Source of the DNA: Halichondria panicea
Taxonomy: Eukaryota; Porifera; Demospongiae; Suberitida; Halichondriidae
DNA: 64,000 nt
Reading direction: 5' to 3'
Assembly (NCBI RefSeq): GCF_963675165.1
Contig: NC_087379.1
Location: 7,594,339 to 7,658,338 of the forward strand
Both the position numbers and the translations under genes were made by a program. Under the pieces are notes generated by a model. The model saw nothing but the letters and a program-made list of their open reading frames with translations, made no database searches and was not told where the DNA came from. Within the stretch, counting starts at the first letter, position 1, and every line of letters starts with the position of its first letter. Shown here piece by piece: positions 32,191 to 50,289 of this stretch.

Positions 32191-35100
32191 ACTAGCCATA
32201 TATGGTAATTGTTTGATGTTGTGACAACTGTACGATAGCATCTTTGATCATCCATAACATGATTCAACTAAAGGCTTGAAAGAAGTCCTTTTGGGATAGT
32301 ATGTCCATTAGCAACGTTGCCGAAAAATGACTCATGATTTTAATACACCGTCTGAAAGTGCTTACTTTAAGCTTTCATAAAATCAATGAACTAAATTATG
32401 GCTATAATGTATTATTATTTTGGCTAATGTACATGAGATCTTACAGCTTTGATATTACCATGGGCAATTGACTATTATACATGTACACAGGTTGAGGAGG
32501 GTATCTACAGTGTCCCCAGCTCTCTGCCAATGGACACCTTGCTCATACCTCGAGCTGCCACCACCATGACACCAGAGAGAGCCATCGAGACTGGCATCTA
32601 CAGTGTGCCCAAGTTCCTACTAGAGCCAATGACCACACCCACAACCACACCCATCGACGGAGTACAACGTAAGGACACACACTAGTACAGAATAGCCACT
32701 CAGTATATCCAATGGAATGTACCCAGAATTTTCTAAGCGGTGACTTATTTTTAAATTTCACACATAAATTTAATTTTTTTAATCTGTAATTAAGAGGAAG
32801 TTATTTTTGTCTAGAGGTGGTTAGTACCAACCACCACTGACCAGTGTGGGCACATCACTGGACTGTGTTCTTGCTCAGTGTAATAACTCAGTTACTTCTC
32901 TTCATGCAGGCAATGTGTCTGACATCTATGACGTGCCTCGTGCCTCCATTTCACCGGATGAAGAGGGCATCTATGATGACCCGTACGACATACTGGACAT
33001 GGAGATCTACGACTACCCTCCGGATGTGACCGACTTGTACCGCTTCCTCGAGGAGTCCAGCCTGGACACACCCGAACACAGCACACGTACGAGCACCATC
33101 ACCGTGACGACTGATAGGACCAGCTCCACCATCTCTGAGGACAGCTGGAGGACCATGTCCCTGCCTCCACTACCACCGGGGGCAAGACCTTTCTCTGTCA
33201 TATCATCAGATGAGTACCAGGTAAAAGCTACATGTAGGACACTCTCCGTGTGTGTATGTGTGTTTATAGACTGTGTGTTGTTTGAAATTAGATTGCTCAG
33301 ATTATGGCCTCTCAAAGTTAGCTCTGGAAACAGGCCCATTATTAGCACTTACTTATAGCGCATGCTTTTTCCCACATATAATTATATTCACTGTGTGTTT
33401 AGCTGTGATGATTATTGATGGTGTATGTTGTTTTTGTTGTACAGAGCAACCGCAACTCCACCGTGAGTGTTGACAGTAGCTACACGTTCCCTCGGAACCA
33501 ACCACCTCTTGACCTCCACTCGATAGTTGAGCGACCTCTTGCTAGCCCCACTGCCCCCGAGTATCCTGATACCAGCTCTCTTGAGTTCGGCCAGTGTATT
33601 ATGCGCGGACATCTTCACAAGAGGGAGAGACTCACTTGGACAAAACTGTACTGTATAATACGCAACAATTTCCTCGAGTGTCACAAGAGCCAAGGTGGCG
33701 GGTACGTCCCGGCACTCAAGCTATTCCTTCCCGGGAGTGATATTAAACCCGGAGGCGGGGACAGCAAGCGCAGACACGCCCTCCAAGTGAAACACCCACG
33801 CAGAGACGGGGTGTTGGTGTTTGCCACAGAGACGCCAGAGGAGTACCCTCAATGGGTGAAGGCGTTTCAATCCGGAGCCTCCATTCAAGTCCAGGCTGTG
33901 AATAACGTTGAGGAGATGAGGATCAGTGACCTAGAGATGAAGAGACGATGGACTACTGACTCCAGGGAACCACCCTCCAATGACACTGAGGTGAGAACTA
34001 TACTGTATTCTCTAGTGGGATAGATAAATCACAAGAGCTTGTACGTGTACAACAGTTTAATTTAATTAGCAAGAGCTTAATACCTGTACAACAGGTATAG
34101 ATAATCAATTAGCAATTAAGAGCTTACACAGTCTGCCATGTACATGTACATAAATTGACAAAAAACTTTCAACCTTTGTGCACATGTTATGTTCGTTAGT
34201 ACCCACCCTCATACCCCCCCCCTCTCATACAGGGCTGGAATGGTACCCTCCCTCGTCGCAAGACTTACTCCAACGACAACAAACCCGGTAGCAACGCTAC
34301 AGAGGAGTACTCCACTGATACTCTCAAGAGACGCAGACGCTTCACACTGGGTAAACTCACCAAGAAGAAGGACAAGAAAGTCGCAAGTACTCCCGAGCTA
34401 AAGCGGCCTCCCATCGCCATTCCCCCAGTCAACTTCATTCAAGACAGCAGGCGCAGTGTGTCTTGTGAAGAGCTGCCAGGAGCTGTTGAAATAGCTGCAG
34501 CTATAGAGTCCCATCAAACCATAGGCCCGGATGGACTGCTCAGGTTCCAGGGCTACCTCAGTGTCCATAGATATGGTGCCAACACAAACTTTATCCGCTA
34601 CTGGTGCGTATTTGATGGCACATTGATCAGTTGTTTCATCAACCAACTGGACCTCACCCTCACAATGTCGGTCACTCTACCTGGATCACAGATATCAGAG
34701 GCCTTCACTGAAGCTGGCAGACCACATGCCTTCAAAGTATGGCACATGGAGACTGGGCAGTGCATCTTCTTTGCGGCTGATAATGAACGGGAATTTAATC
34801 AGTGGTTTACAGTTGTTACACAGAATGCTGATCAGATACCCACCCCTCAGCAAGGCGGTGGAAAAGTGGTGTTTTTCGTTGTTCCTGGCTCTGATTTGAG
34901 AGTGAAATCGTTCCACGTTCGTCAGCGAAGCAATTCCCTCCCGACGTCCCCAGTAGAGGAGGTTACAGCGGGGGACACTGGGTCCACGGCTAGCGGGAAC
35001 ACTGGACACGGGTCCAACGACACTCCCGTCAATACCTTCTATCGTGGACACCTCAAGAAAGCCTCCAACTCACATTCTGGCAAGTGGAAGGAACGTTACT

Positions 35101-38100
35101 GCGTGGTGAAGGATGGACAGTTGTCTCTGTTTCACAATCAAGGGGACAAATCAGCCATCACGTCCATCGACCTCCTAGGCTGCTCTATTGAGCTGGTCAG
35201 TGTACCTCGCTCGAGCGCCTACAAGTTGGTGTTTAAAGTGAACCTCAGCTCTGGAGATAAGACCCACACCTTTGCTGCCCCCTCTGAGACTGAGATGTAT
35301 GCCTGGGTGAGTGCCTTGAGGGACAGCTCCTGTGAGACACAATCTCAGAATGAACTGTCCACTGGAGGATCCAACAACAGCTCTCCTGCTCTATCCGTGA
35401 GTACACACACAGACACTATATACGATTAGAAATTACCTTTAGGCCACCCATTTAGAACACACGCTACATGTACATTCACATGTAATGTACTTTATTCTCA
35501 TTACTGGTACAAATTAGTCTCATTATCAGTACAAATTTTATTCTCAATGCAAATGTGTTTCCATTGTAGTAGTCAGGAGAGTGCATTTTCATGTAACTAA
35601 ATTCTCCTCTTCTCTCTATGTAGGGCAAAGCTTCTCTCCGGAAGAAGCTCAGTAAAGCGAAGCTCTCTGAAGTGGACCTCATCAGCTATGTAGCAGCCTC
35701 TACTCTCATCAACCCTGCCATCAGTGGGTTTGCTGATGTTCAAGTCAGTCCTGAATCTTGGTCCCGCTTCTGGTGTGTCCTGCACAGCGATTGCCTCTAC
35801 ATCTACCAAACACAACAGTCGACGGCTACAATCAAGACTGTTGTATTGCCTGGATATGACATCCACGTAGCTGATCCCCTCACCTATAAGAGGCAATATG
35901 CTATTCTCCTGAACCACAGCGGAGTGGCTCCTGTGTGTATAGCCGTTAACGATGAGCTGGAGCTCAACCAATGGCTGTCAGCATTGGACAGGGGTGCCCG
36001 AGGCGAGGGTCTCAACAGCAAGTTAGAGAAGAGGACCAGTAAGCCACTGCTGGACGAGAAGGCACTGGGTAGTGGGAAGATGACCTCTCGTGGTAGTGGT
36101 GGCAGCAACAAGAAGGGACCAGTGAGGGCAGACCACACCATCAGCACTCTCAAGGTGAGCTCACAATTCAGTGTGTGTCATAATGTACATATTTGGGAAC
36201 TCTTCAAACAACAGCCATAACTTGAATTCCGTGGATCCAATTTCAAAATGTTCATGATTTTCTGAAAGCTTACAAAAATACCATTCAAATGGTGTGTTTT
36301 AATCCAAACTTTCATCGGGGCCCTAATTTGTCATTTTTCAGCCTTGGACCATGGGCTATTATTCATGGTAGGACCAAATTGGCAGATACTTTTATTGCTC
36401 AAATAAGAACTTTGATGACACCATTTGAAAGGCCTCTTTCTAAGCTTTCAGAAAATCAGAAAATCGTTAAAATTGGATACACAAACTTTAAGTTGTGGCA
36501 GCTGAAAGAGTTCTGAACCGAGATTAAACTGAAGGGGGGGGGGGGTAGTTGAACATCTTTCAACAGCCGTAACTTTAGTACCGTTGATCCAATGTCAAAA
36601 ATTTTATGATTTTCTGAAAGCTTAGAATGATATCTTTCAAATAATGTGTTTCAATCCAAAATTTTGTTGGGGCCCTAATTTGTGATTTTTCGGCCTTGGA
36701 CCATGGGCTATTATTCATGATACGGCCAAATTGGTAAATATTTTTATTACTCAAATAAAAACTTTGATGACACCATTGGAAAGGTATCTTTCTAAGCGTT
36801 CAGAAAATGTTTGACATTGAATCAACGGTACAAAAGATAGAGCTGTTTTATTTATTATGCATTGCTGAAATGTTGTGTTGCTAGAATGAAGTATTTTATG
36901 TGTGTACTGGCCAGACCCCACCAAAAAATATTTGTATAAACAGTCCCTAACCCCGCCCCCTGTACAGGACGGAGGTTCTGTTGACTCTATCCCCTCGTCC
37001 ATCAATAAGAGCCCTGAAGTTCATCAAGACTCTGTTATTCGTCGCTTTGAAAAGAGGATCCGTAAAACCCACCGAGTTGCCAACCAAACAGAGCAGAAAC
37101 TAAAGGAGCATCAAACAGCTTTACTGCACTTTAAGAAAGAGCTATCTCGCCACCTGATAAAGTTGAAAGAACTCTCAGAATCGGGTGAAGCTAGTGCCAA
37201 ACGAAGACTCGATGACGTCCGTAAGAAACTAGCACAAGTTGATAAGATTGTTCCGTACCTTGGCAAGTATGTGGCTGTGAATAGACAAGCTGAGGGGCAG
37301 ACTGTGGCCGTACTCAAGGAGTGCTGTACTATGGAGATACAGAAAATGGCGAGAGCTTCTATCTATCCTGAAACTAGCACACCCAAGGAGAACAGGAGCA
37401 AGAGTGCTAGGAGCAGTAAAGATCACACGGACACCATCGAGGAACTGGTGAAAGAGGAGAGTCCATACGCATCGCTCACTGAGATAATGCCAGAGGTACA
37501 AAAGATCAAAGCCAAGAGTAACTATGCCCAGCTGGACTTTAGTCGAGTGCCCTCTCCTGAGGGTACAATAAGACCCCCCTCTGTGAACTATGCTGAGGTA
37601 CAGATCGGCTCCGGAGGGAAGGGAGTGATATTGAATGGGACTGTGCCAGCTCCGAGTATTGCCACTCACTCAACTATCGCTGTTGCCCTTGGAGACGAGA
37701 GTAGTGTACCTACCGAGGGTGCTAGTGAGGGTGATGTATCACATGACATCACTCTGACACCAGAGAATGCCGCTACCCTCACACCCCCGACACCACGACA
37801 TCTAGAGACAGTACAAGAGGTTGCCAGCACACCTCCCAGTCCAAGTCATCCACCCCCCACAGTGCCGCCTCCTCCACCCCCTGCAGAGCCGATTATTGTA
37901 TCAATACCCCCCACAGTGCCACCCCCTACAAAAACAATTATTGCACCGACACCCCCCACAGAGCTACCGGAAGTCGTTCCACCACCACCAAAAACATTTG
38001 AATTACCCCCCACAGATATTCCCATTGTACCCCCACCCCCCACAGAGCTGATCACAGATGATGTTGCTAGACCCCCCACAGTGCCTCAACGATCATCTTC

Positions 38101-38428
38101 GCTGGAGCCTCCCACAAGCACAGATTCATCGCCCACACACAAGGCCCCCCCTAGAGTGGCGAGGAAACCCTCTAAGAGTATGAACGGTCGCATTGAGGGG
38201 GCGGATAGGGAGACGACGTCACCGGCCCGACAAGATGTCACCTCCGTACTCTCCTCAGTACCCAGCGTCATGGACAGAATCAAGGTACGCTATATAGTTA
38301 TATGTACATGTAAAGTACATGTATACAGTAGTGTATGTGTGTCGGCATGTTAGCAGTAAAAAAACATCACTTTTTTCATTCACTTTTTCTTTCTTTCCTC
38401 CATCTGCAGGCTCTTCACGGGAAACCCT
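25435..38428 (+). CDS. AFAP-like adaptor with six PH domains
   Basis: About 13 phase-matched exons give roughly 1,880 residues. MSSLSESKEMMAV is followed by a helical N-segment (ISKFLRVVLKKEKLSEEAES). PH1 (29180-29580), PH2 (31210-31955, split by an intron), PH3 (33600-33880), PH4 (34545-34825), PH5 (35040-35325, GKWKERYCVVKDGQLSLF) and PH6 (35740-35985) follow, each with the closing Trp helix (QWKDVL, EAWMARL, QWVKAF, QWFTVV, AWVSAL, QWLSAL). Between PH2 and PH3 is a tyrosine-motif segment (IYSVP twice, IYDVP, IYDDPYDIL, IYDYP) suited to SH2 binding. A coiled coil (37030-37350) and a proline-rich tail follow, ending ALHGKP. Vertebrate AFAP1 has two PH domains, tyrosine motifs and a C-terminal coil, so I infer a lipid- and actin-linked Src-pathway adaptor. 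True orthology is unproven. Confidence 0.8.
26905..27228. repeat. 44-bp tandem repeat, seven copies
   Basis: The unit 'tcgctaaccgtacacacagc' plus 'tcgttagttgtgcaccgctctctg' repeats seven times with a few substitutions (cgttag/cgctag, caccgc/caacgc). It lies in the long second intron of the multi-PH gene. Confidence 0.9.
28770..28830 (+). other. candidate alternative first exon of the multi-PH gene
   Basis: An ATG at about 28770 begins MEHLDFEDSFWKLFIENT, followed by gtgtgt. If cut after ACA T, the phase (1) matches the acceptor at 29149 (VSELLDQ in the long form), giving a shorter isoform without the N-terminal helix. The donor gtgtgt is weak. Support is phase and composition only. Confidence 0.35.
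31518..31675. repeat. foldback element in a multi-PH gene intron
   Basis: The left arm contains 'cagaggaggtatgacaggcg' and the right arm 'cgcctgtcgtacctcctctg', with 'agcaattag' / 'ctaattgct' continuing the pairing inward. The arms are imperfect inverted repeats of about 40 bp around a loop of roughly 70 bp. No flanking duplication is obvious. Confidence 0.65.
36190..36845. repeat. two adjacent family-A foldback elements
   Basis: Two copies of the element with core 'ttcggccttggaccatgggc' lie back to back, separated by a G10 run at 36532. Both are in the same orientation. Each has the 'attttctgaaagctta' / 'ctaagc.ttcagaaaat' arms. They sit in the intron before the coiled-coil exon of the multi-PH gene. 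Confidence 0.75.
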
Positions 38429-38631
38429 GAACATTTGTATAGCTACTGTTTGTACTAAAACTTTCTCTCTCAACTTTCCTACATGTATTATATATTGCTC
38501 TGTTTGTATGCTAGCTGCACATCACATGCACTGTGTTATACCCACTGTTTATCCAATTAATTGTTCTCAAATTAAAGATTTGAATTTCACATAATTATTA
38601 AACAGTCTGCATGTTATTCACCAGTGTATAA

Positions 38632-38637
38632 AATAAA
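38632..38637 (+). terminator. polyadenylation signal of the multi-PH gene
   Basis: An AATAAA hexamer lies about 200 bp after the stop codon, in the 279-bp convergent gap to RER1. A variant ATTAAA lies closer, near 38570. Confidence 0.4.
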
Positions 38638-38707
38638 GAGAGCACATGAGACTATATAATTACCGTATATAATTTTGCTATACAACATTGTTCAGTGCCT
38701 AGAGAGT

Positions 38708-40468
38708 TCATTGTGAAGGAATGGCCTCTTCCTTGCCCTTGTATCGCCTCTTGCCATAGCTGAATGGGAGGTACCTGTAGCGAACCATGTGCTGTGGGGG
38801 TGTGTGTGTGTGGTGAGGGTGTGTGTATATAGTGGGGGTGTGTGTGGCGTGTGTGTGTGTGTGTATAGTGGGGAGGGGGGAGTGATAAAAATAACATGCC
38901 TATAGTCATCTAATATTATATAATAATTATATATAGCTACGCACACAATTATAGACATCATACTCCGTAGTAGAACCATAGATAAAAGAGAGAAATGGAT
39001 AGGAAACGGATCACGTGATCCCATAAGCTGCATATAAAATACATACACTGAGCTAAGATACAGCCGTGTTTCGCTCCCAAACCCCCAGGAAAACTACTTC
39101 TATGGCTGTTTTGAAAAATTCAGACCTTTCCAAGTCTCCCTACCACTTCAATTTAATGTCCTTTTATACTAGGTATCATTTGGAAATAACAGAAACTTTT
39201 TTGGGATTGCTAAGAAGTAGCTAGAGGTACAGAAACATTGCTTTCACTACTTAGGATGTTTCTTGTACCAATAACACCTATAATACAGCTAGAACAACCT
39301 ATATAAGTAGTGTACTGTGTGTCATATAGCCTCAAGTATTAAACAGAAGTAAAAGTTCAGCAGCAGGGTTCTCACACTGACAGTAAGACAATCATTTGTC
39401 TCTTTTTTGTGTTTTTGGCCATTTTTTTCCATGTACAGTTGGTGGCCTCAAATGAATCCCGGGGAAACGCGGATAGTTTTCGAGGCGCTAAGTGTTTCCT
39501 ATCCATTTGTCTCTTTTATCTATGGTAGAACAAGCATACCTTGATCTGCCTTCTCATGGTGATGACCAGGAGCATGATGAAGTAGATAACCAGGATAGGC
39601 CAAAACACGGGGATGTTGAACAGAGAGAAGAAGGTGCAAAACAGAGCTATCAGAATAGACCGTATCGCAGACAACCTGAACAAGAACACACACACACACA
39701 GGGATGATAGTACCACAGGAGCGCACACACATAGAGGGATGATAGGAACACACACACACACACACACGTGGCACATGATAGTACCACAGAGTACAATGTC
39801 AGTGCAACTCACCAAAACTTAAATTCTGGTAATCGTCGAATGAATGGTTTGAACTCTTCATTAGACGATGTCGGCAATCCTGGTCCATCCTCTGCAGACA
39901 ACAACACAGACACAGTCAGTACATAGCTACATGCTCAGTAACTATAATTATTACCGATATCATCCTCTTCTGCTGCGGCCGGGTCAAACTTTGGAGTGAG
40001 GAACGCTATGAAGAGGTTGAGGAGGTAGATGGCCAGGGCGTAGGTGACTATGTACCAGCCTTGCAAGAAGTACACTCTCACAAAATAGAGGAGCAATAGA
40101 ACAGTGCAGCCTATCCAACGAGGGATGGGGAATGGGACTACCAAGTCTAGGTATTTTTGGTACGCCTGTGTGTGTGGGGGGGTAGTGAGTGTGTGTGTGT
40201 GTTGTGGGGGGGGTAGTGAGTGTGTGTGTGTGTTGTGGGGGGGGGTAGTGTGTGTGTGTGTGTGTGGATACTAGATTACATAGATAGCCACTTACTATAG
40301 ATATTCGCTGAAATATTGAGGGACTCGAACTTGTCACAAGTGGATCTGCATAATTGTGGAACAGATGAATGGGGTGTGTCTGTAACATGATATTAGAGTC
40401 TCTGGAAACGCTCACAAGCTCTCTTCACTATGGCAATAATAGTATCAGTACGTTAACTCACCACTCAT
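38708..40468 (-). CDS. RER1: RER1 ER/Golgi retrieval receptor
   Basis: RER1 is a four-pass cis-Golgi receptor that returns unassembled or ER-resident membrane proteins via COPI. Exons: 40468-40462 (MSG start), about 40350-40298 ([17 protein letters not shown]), about 40164-39953 ([17 protein letters not shown], then [19 protein letters not shown] and [12 protein letters not shown]), about 39896-39813 ([17 protein letters not shown]), about 39676-39541 ([20 protein letters not shown]) and about 38790-38708 ([20 protein letters not shown]). The segments align end to end with vertebrate RER1 ([50 protein letters not shown]). Length is about 190 residues, the usual size. The last intron carries a 550-bp MITE ending 15 nt from the splice donor. 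Confidence 0.93.
38976..39525. mobile_element. MITE, 550 bp, with about 35-bp TIRs and TAGAA target duplication
   Basis: The left end ccatagataaaagagagaaa and the right end (reverse complement) ccatagataaaagagacaaa form near-identical terminal inverted repeats continuing through 'tggataggaaac'. TAGAA flanks both sides (38971-38975 and 39526-39530), which I take as a 5-bp target-site duplication. The interior has no open frame of note. It lies in the last intron of RER1. Confidence 0.85.
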
Positions 40469-40730
40469 CTTCTCTGTGCTCTCTCAAAGGGTCTCCTCAG
40501 TCAACAATGGAGCATAGTCCAGTCACTATTCAACTCTTTGTGTTGGTTTAATCTCAATATTACAGAAATGGCAAGTTATTCGCATTAATTGAAAGAGGTC
40601 AAAGTTCAGAGAGAAAGGTTGCGGTATGATAGGAACGAATCGTTATAATTATTGAGAGGTCAAAGTTCAAAGAGAGTGTTCCGTTTGGAAGGAATCGTTA
40701 AGAAGATAACCTTAAATCGTATCCAGAGAG
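40469..40730. promoter_or_regulatory. probable bidirectional promoter, RER1 / RNF212
   Basis: A 262-bp gap separates divergent start codons. A direct repeat 'gaggtcaaagttca' occurs twice (about 40596 and 40655) with a third related block. This AGGTCA-type half site resembles nuclear-receptor response elements, though short motifs like this occur by chance. Confidence 0.45.
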
Positions 40731-43452
40731 ATGTCGTGCAGCAGTGGATCTGCAGCTCGTCCTTCGCTGCCAAGCGAGCTGGAGTGGGTCAGTTGTGTAG
40801 CGTGTGGGAGGAGCTATGAATCTGAGCTCTTGTTGTCCAACTGTGGACACATTTACTGCTTGCAATGTAAAGGTATGTATGAGTTGGTTGCACTGCACAC
40901 ACGTGTACGTAACCATGGTATCGTTGTGCAGATCAGGGACGACAGCATTGTACACTGTGTAACAGGTCGGCCATCAAGTTCATGCCAATCACTGCAGATA
41001 TTAAGGTATATATTCTTTATAAATTATTATGGTTGTATGTATCTATGGCAACACAGCGAAACCCTCAAGTGGGTCATCTGTTTTGCAATGTGAACCAGAC
41101 ACTCAAGAGCATCCTCGATGTAAGCTCCAACTCTAACACAATACCCTCTAGTCTGTATAGTATTCTTATTCCCACAACAACTTTAATACCTGTATAATTT
41201 TATACATACATGTAGGTGATTGTCTTCCAAGATATGCACAAGAGAGCGCACATCAGGAAGGTTGGTGGTACCTTACTACATATGACAGTGTACAATTATT
41301 CATTCTGGTTACACAGATGAACTCCATGAGGCGTGGTGTGCCCCAACACTCTCAGCAGACATTGCAACAGAAGCTGATGGAGAGAAGGCAACAAGTTAGT
41401 GTAGTGTTGCTAGGTTGTTGGACATTTGCCTTTGATGGCCCATAACTTATGTTGGGAATGTCTAATTTCAAAGCTAAAAGATGCATTTAGTAGCTGTTTG
41501 GTAGTGCTACAATATCGTGTGCTTTGATCAGCAATTGCTTTCGGGCCCAAGTGTTGCATTTTCAGGAAAAAAGCGTGGGCTATTAGTGGGTGTTTTCAGA
41601 ATCAGGCTTGTTTCTCGATGCTAACCATAACTTGTGTTGGGAACATCCAATTTCCTCTGCAGTAGTGAGATCAACATAATAGTAGATTCCTATTGGTGGT
41701 CCATAGTAACAGTGTTCCATTTTTCTGCAGACTATTGCTACTCTGAAGGAGGCAGAACAGCTGGTGAGGGAAATGAGGGCACTGGGGCTGCAGAATGGAG
41801 ACATGTTGTGCTACCCTAATAGCAGTGGGGACAAAGTAAATGGAATGAACATATTGCAAATGAGTGTCAAGTTAATCAACGCAACCAAGCCTGGGTCTGA
41901 CCTACACAAGGTTGCTGCACTGCTGAAACAATCACCCTCGATACGACAATCCAAGAATTACTGCAATACGCCCTCGTCCAAAACAGTGCCAACCAACACT
42001 CCTCAGTTGGCTGCTATGAGATCCACTCCTGTGTCTATGATGAGTACTTCATCACTGCAACCCACACCCACACACACGGCAAAGACAGGAGCACAACCCA
42101 CACCCACACCTGTGTCCACGAAAACACCATCCTCACAGCATGGTACCAAGAGCTACTTCACAGCCAAAGGTTCAGCAGCTCGATCAGTGCCCCCCAAAGT
42201 AGTGACCCCCAGAGCAGCGTCGAGGGGGCAGTCTCCGATGGTGACCCCTCAGTCTAAAAGAGCCGCCCACCACCTCCACACACCCACCAACTCTGTGATG
42301 GCACATCAATTTGGACTGAGCTCGTTCTCAGGTTCAGGTATTAATGACGAGTGGAAAATGTTCGTATTTATTGATAATAATCGCTTTTTTGTTCTATTCA
42401 GTTAGACGCCCGCTGCCCCAGCAGAGGGGGTCAATGGTGAGTGTCCCCCGTGTGTCTGTATGTATGTAGTGACCCCCTCTCCCCACAGCCACCCCCTCCA
42501 CCACCGCCCACACTCCCACTACTCACAGGGGCACATCCCAACAGTTCTTGTGAGGCTAACAATTCATTATTTGCCCCCTACATAATTATAATTAGTTATG
42601 ATTGCAGGGTCTACCCCAATGTCAGTGAGCAGTGCATCTCCCAAAGACTTGGTGAGTTCAATCATACTTATGCTATTTAAAATTACTTTTACTTCCCTAT
42701 AATTATAGTATTCTCACAATCGACGGCTGCCCTCCTCCCACATAACCCCCTCCCCTCGTGTCTATGTAAGCTATCGCTAGTCATGTGCCTACCACATGCA
42801 CACACACACACACACACACACACACCCTCCCCCACCCACACACACACACACACACAGCACACACCACAGTCCCTACAGCAGCACAGCGGAGGTTTGTCCC
42901 CCAATAATAATAGCTAACATACAAGTAGTACACACACTATTTGGTTCCACCCACAGGGTCTCAGCGATCATCAGTGAGGAGATCGGCTGAAGCACCGGGT
43001 CCCTACCTCACACCATCCGGCAGCAGCAGCAGGAAAAGAGTACGTATGATGTCATCACAGTGTCATAATATTATTGTAGCACTACCAAACAGCTACTAAA
43101 TGCATATTTTAGCTTTGAAATTAGACGTTCACAATACAAGTTATGGCCAATCAAAGTCAACCCTGATTCAATTTATATAGCCCACGCTTTCACAGTTATT
43201 GTTCTACATGAACGCTACATGTTAATTAGTCTCCCCCCCACACTATCTCATGTTAATTAGTCTCTCCCCCACACTCTTATGCAGACACTAGTGACTCCTG
43301 ACTCTGGGAGACTGTCCCTCCGAGCGAGGCCAGCTGGTGGGAGACTAGTACGCACTGGTACCGACTATCAGAGCCCCTCCCCCATGACCCAGGGGACAAC
43401 CCCTAGCAGCACTGCAAGACTACCTAACAGTGCGAGAATGGACGTTTGCTAA
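40731..43452 (+). CDS. RNF212: RNF212/ZIP3-like meiotic RING protein
   Basis: RNF212 (ZIP3 family) is a SUMO/ubiquitin E3-like protein that stabilises crossover intermediates on meiotic chromosomes. Exons from 40731 to the stop at 43452 give an N-terminal RING (CVACGRSYESELLLSNCGHI then YCLQC, and CTLCNRSAIKF from the next exon), then ITADIK, NVNQTLKSILDVIVFQDMHK and RAHIRKMNSMR, resembling the RNF212 segment TDADIQ...ILEFQEKHRKRLL. A short coiled coil (TLQQKLMERRQQTIATLKEA) and a long Ser/Thr/Pro-rich disordered tail over the last eight exons follow (TPKxxxxP-like, RSSVRRSAEAPGPY), ending ARMDVC. This layout (RING, coil, Ser-rich tail) is the family's. Some small exons in the tail (42489-42900) are uncertain. 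It is divergent from RER1 and convergent with HPS3, with a 164-bp gap. Confidence 0.8.
41404..41690. repeat. intronic dispersed repeat, family B
   Basis: This element contains 'gcatttagtagctgtttggt' and, at its other end, 'accataacttgtgttgggaa'. The same words appear, often reversed, at about 10672-10760, 43070-43190, 44262-44395, 50565-50720, 53655-53800 and 54235-54330. It is non-coding and mostly intronic. It is distinct from family A. Confidence 0.6.
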
Positions 43453-43616
43453 TAATCACTCATTCTATTTATGCATTATTTCATAATTATTATATCCACA
43501 TGTTGAAGCTGTTTGGCAAAAATTAATACTTATTCTTGTTAAAGTGAACGTATAAAATTTGACATAATAGCGTTTTGCTAAAATACACAAAAAAAGACAA
43601 AGCTATTGATAGCTGA

Positions 43617-49768
<6,152 letters not shown>

Positions 49769-50289
49769 CTTGTTATAGTGTATCTCTCTTGCTTGGTCCA
49801 ATATAAAGCTTTGGTTCAATAGTAGTGGTGTCTTGGAAAGTTGTGTAATTTTGTTTAATAGCCTCAATGGTTTTTTCCCTTGCCAAAGTAAGAGGTGGGT
49901 GGGGCTGGTCTGCCTGTTGGAAGGCATATGACGTCATACATCTCTATCGTTAATACTTCGAGGTCAGGCCGCCAACAACTGCAGATCAATTATAAGTGGG
50001 AGGAGCCGATTGCAGTTGGGCATCCTCGGTATCCAGCCGCGGGTTACACATGACAGTCTTCAGAATAAATTATACCAACAGTTTCACAATCAAGTCATTT
50101 TTGACACAATAATAATCACAAAATTATTCCAGCTGCGTGCTCATAATAAATTAAGACAGGACATATAAATTGCACAAATAATATATTAACACACACAACA
50201 TTCAAAGAAACACCTACACAGAGAAAGAGAGACTGTCAAAGAACAACATCAACACATATTGCATGACTCTAAAATGGGAGGGTGTGTTG

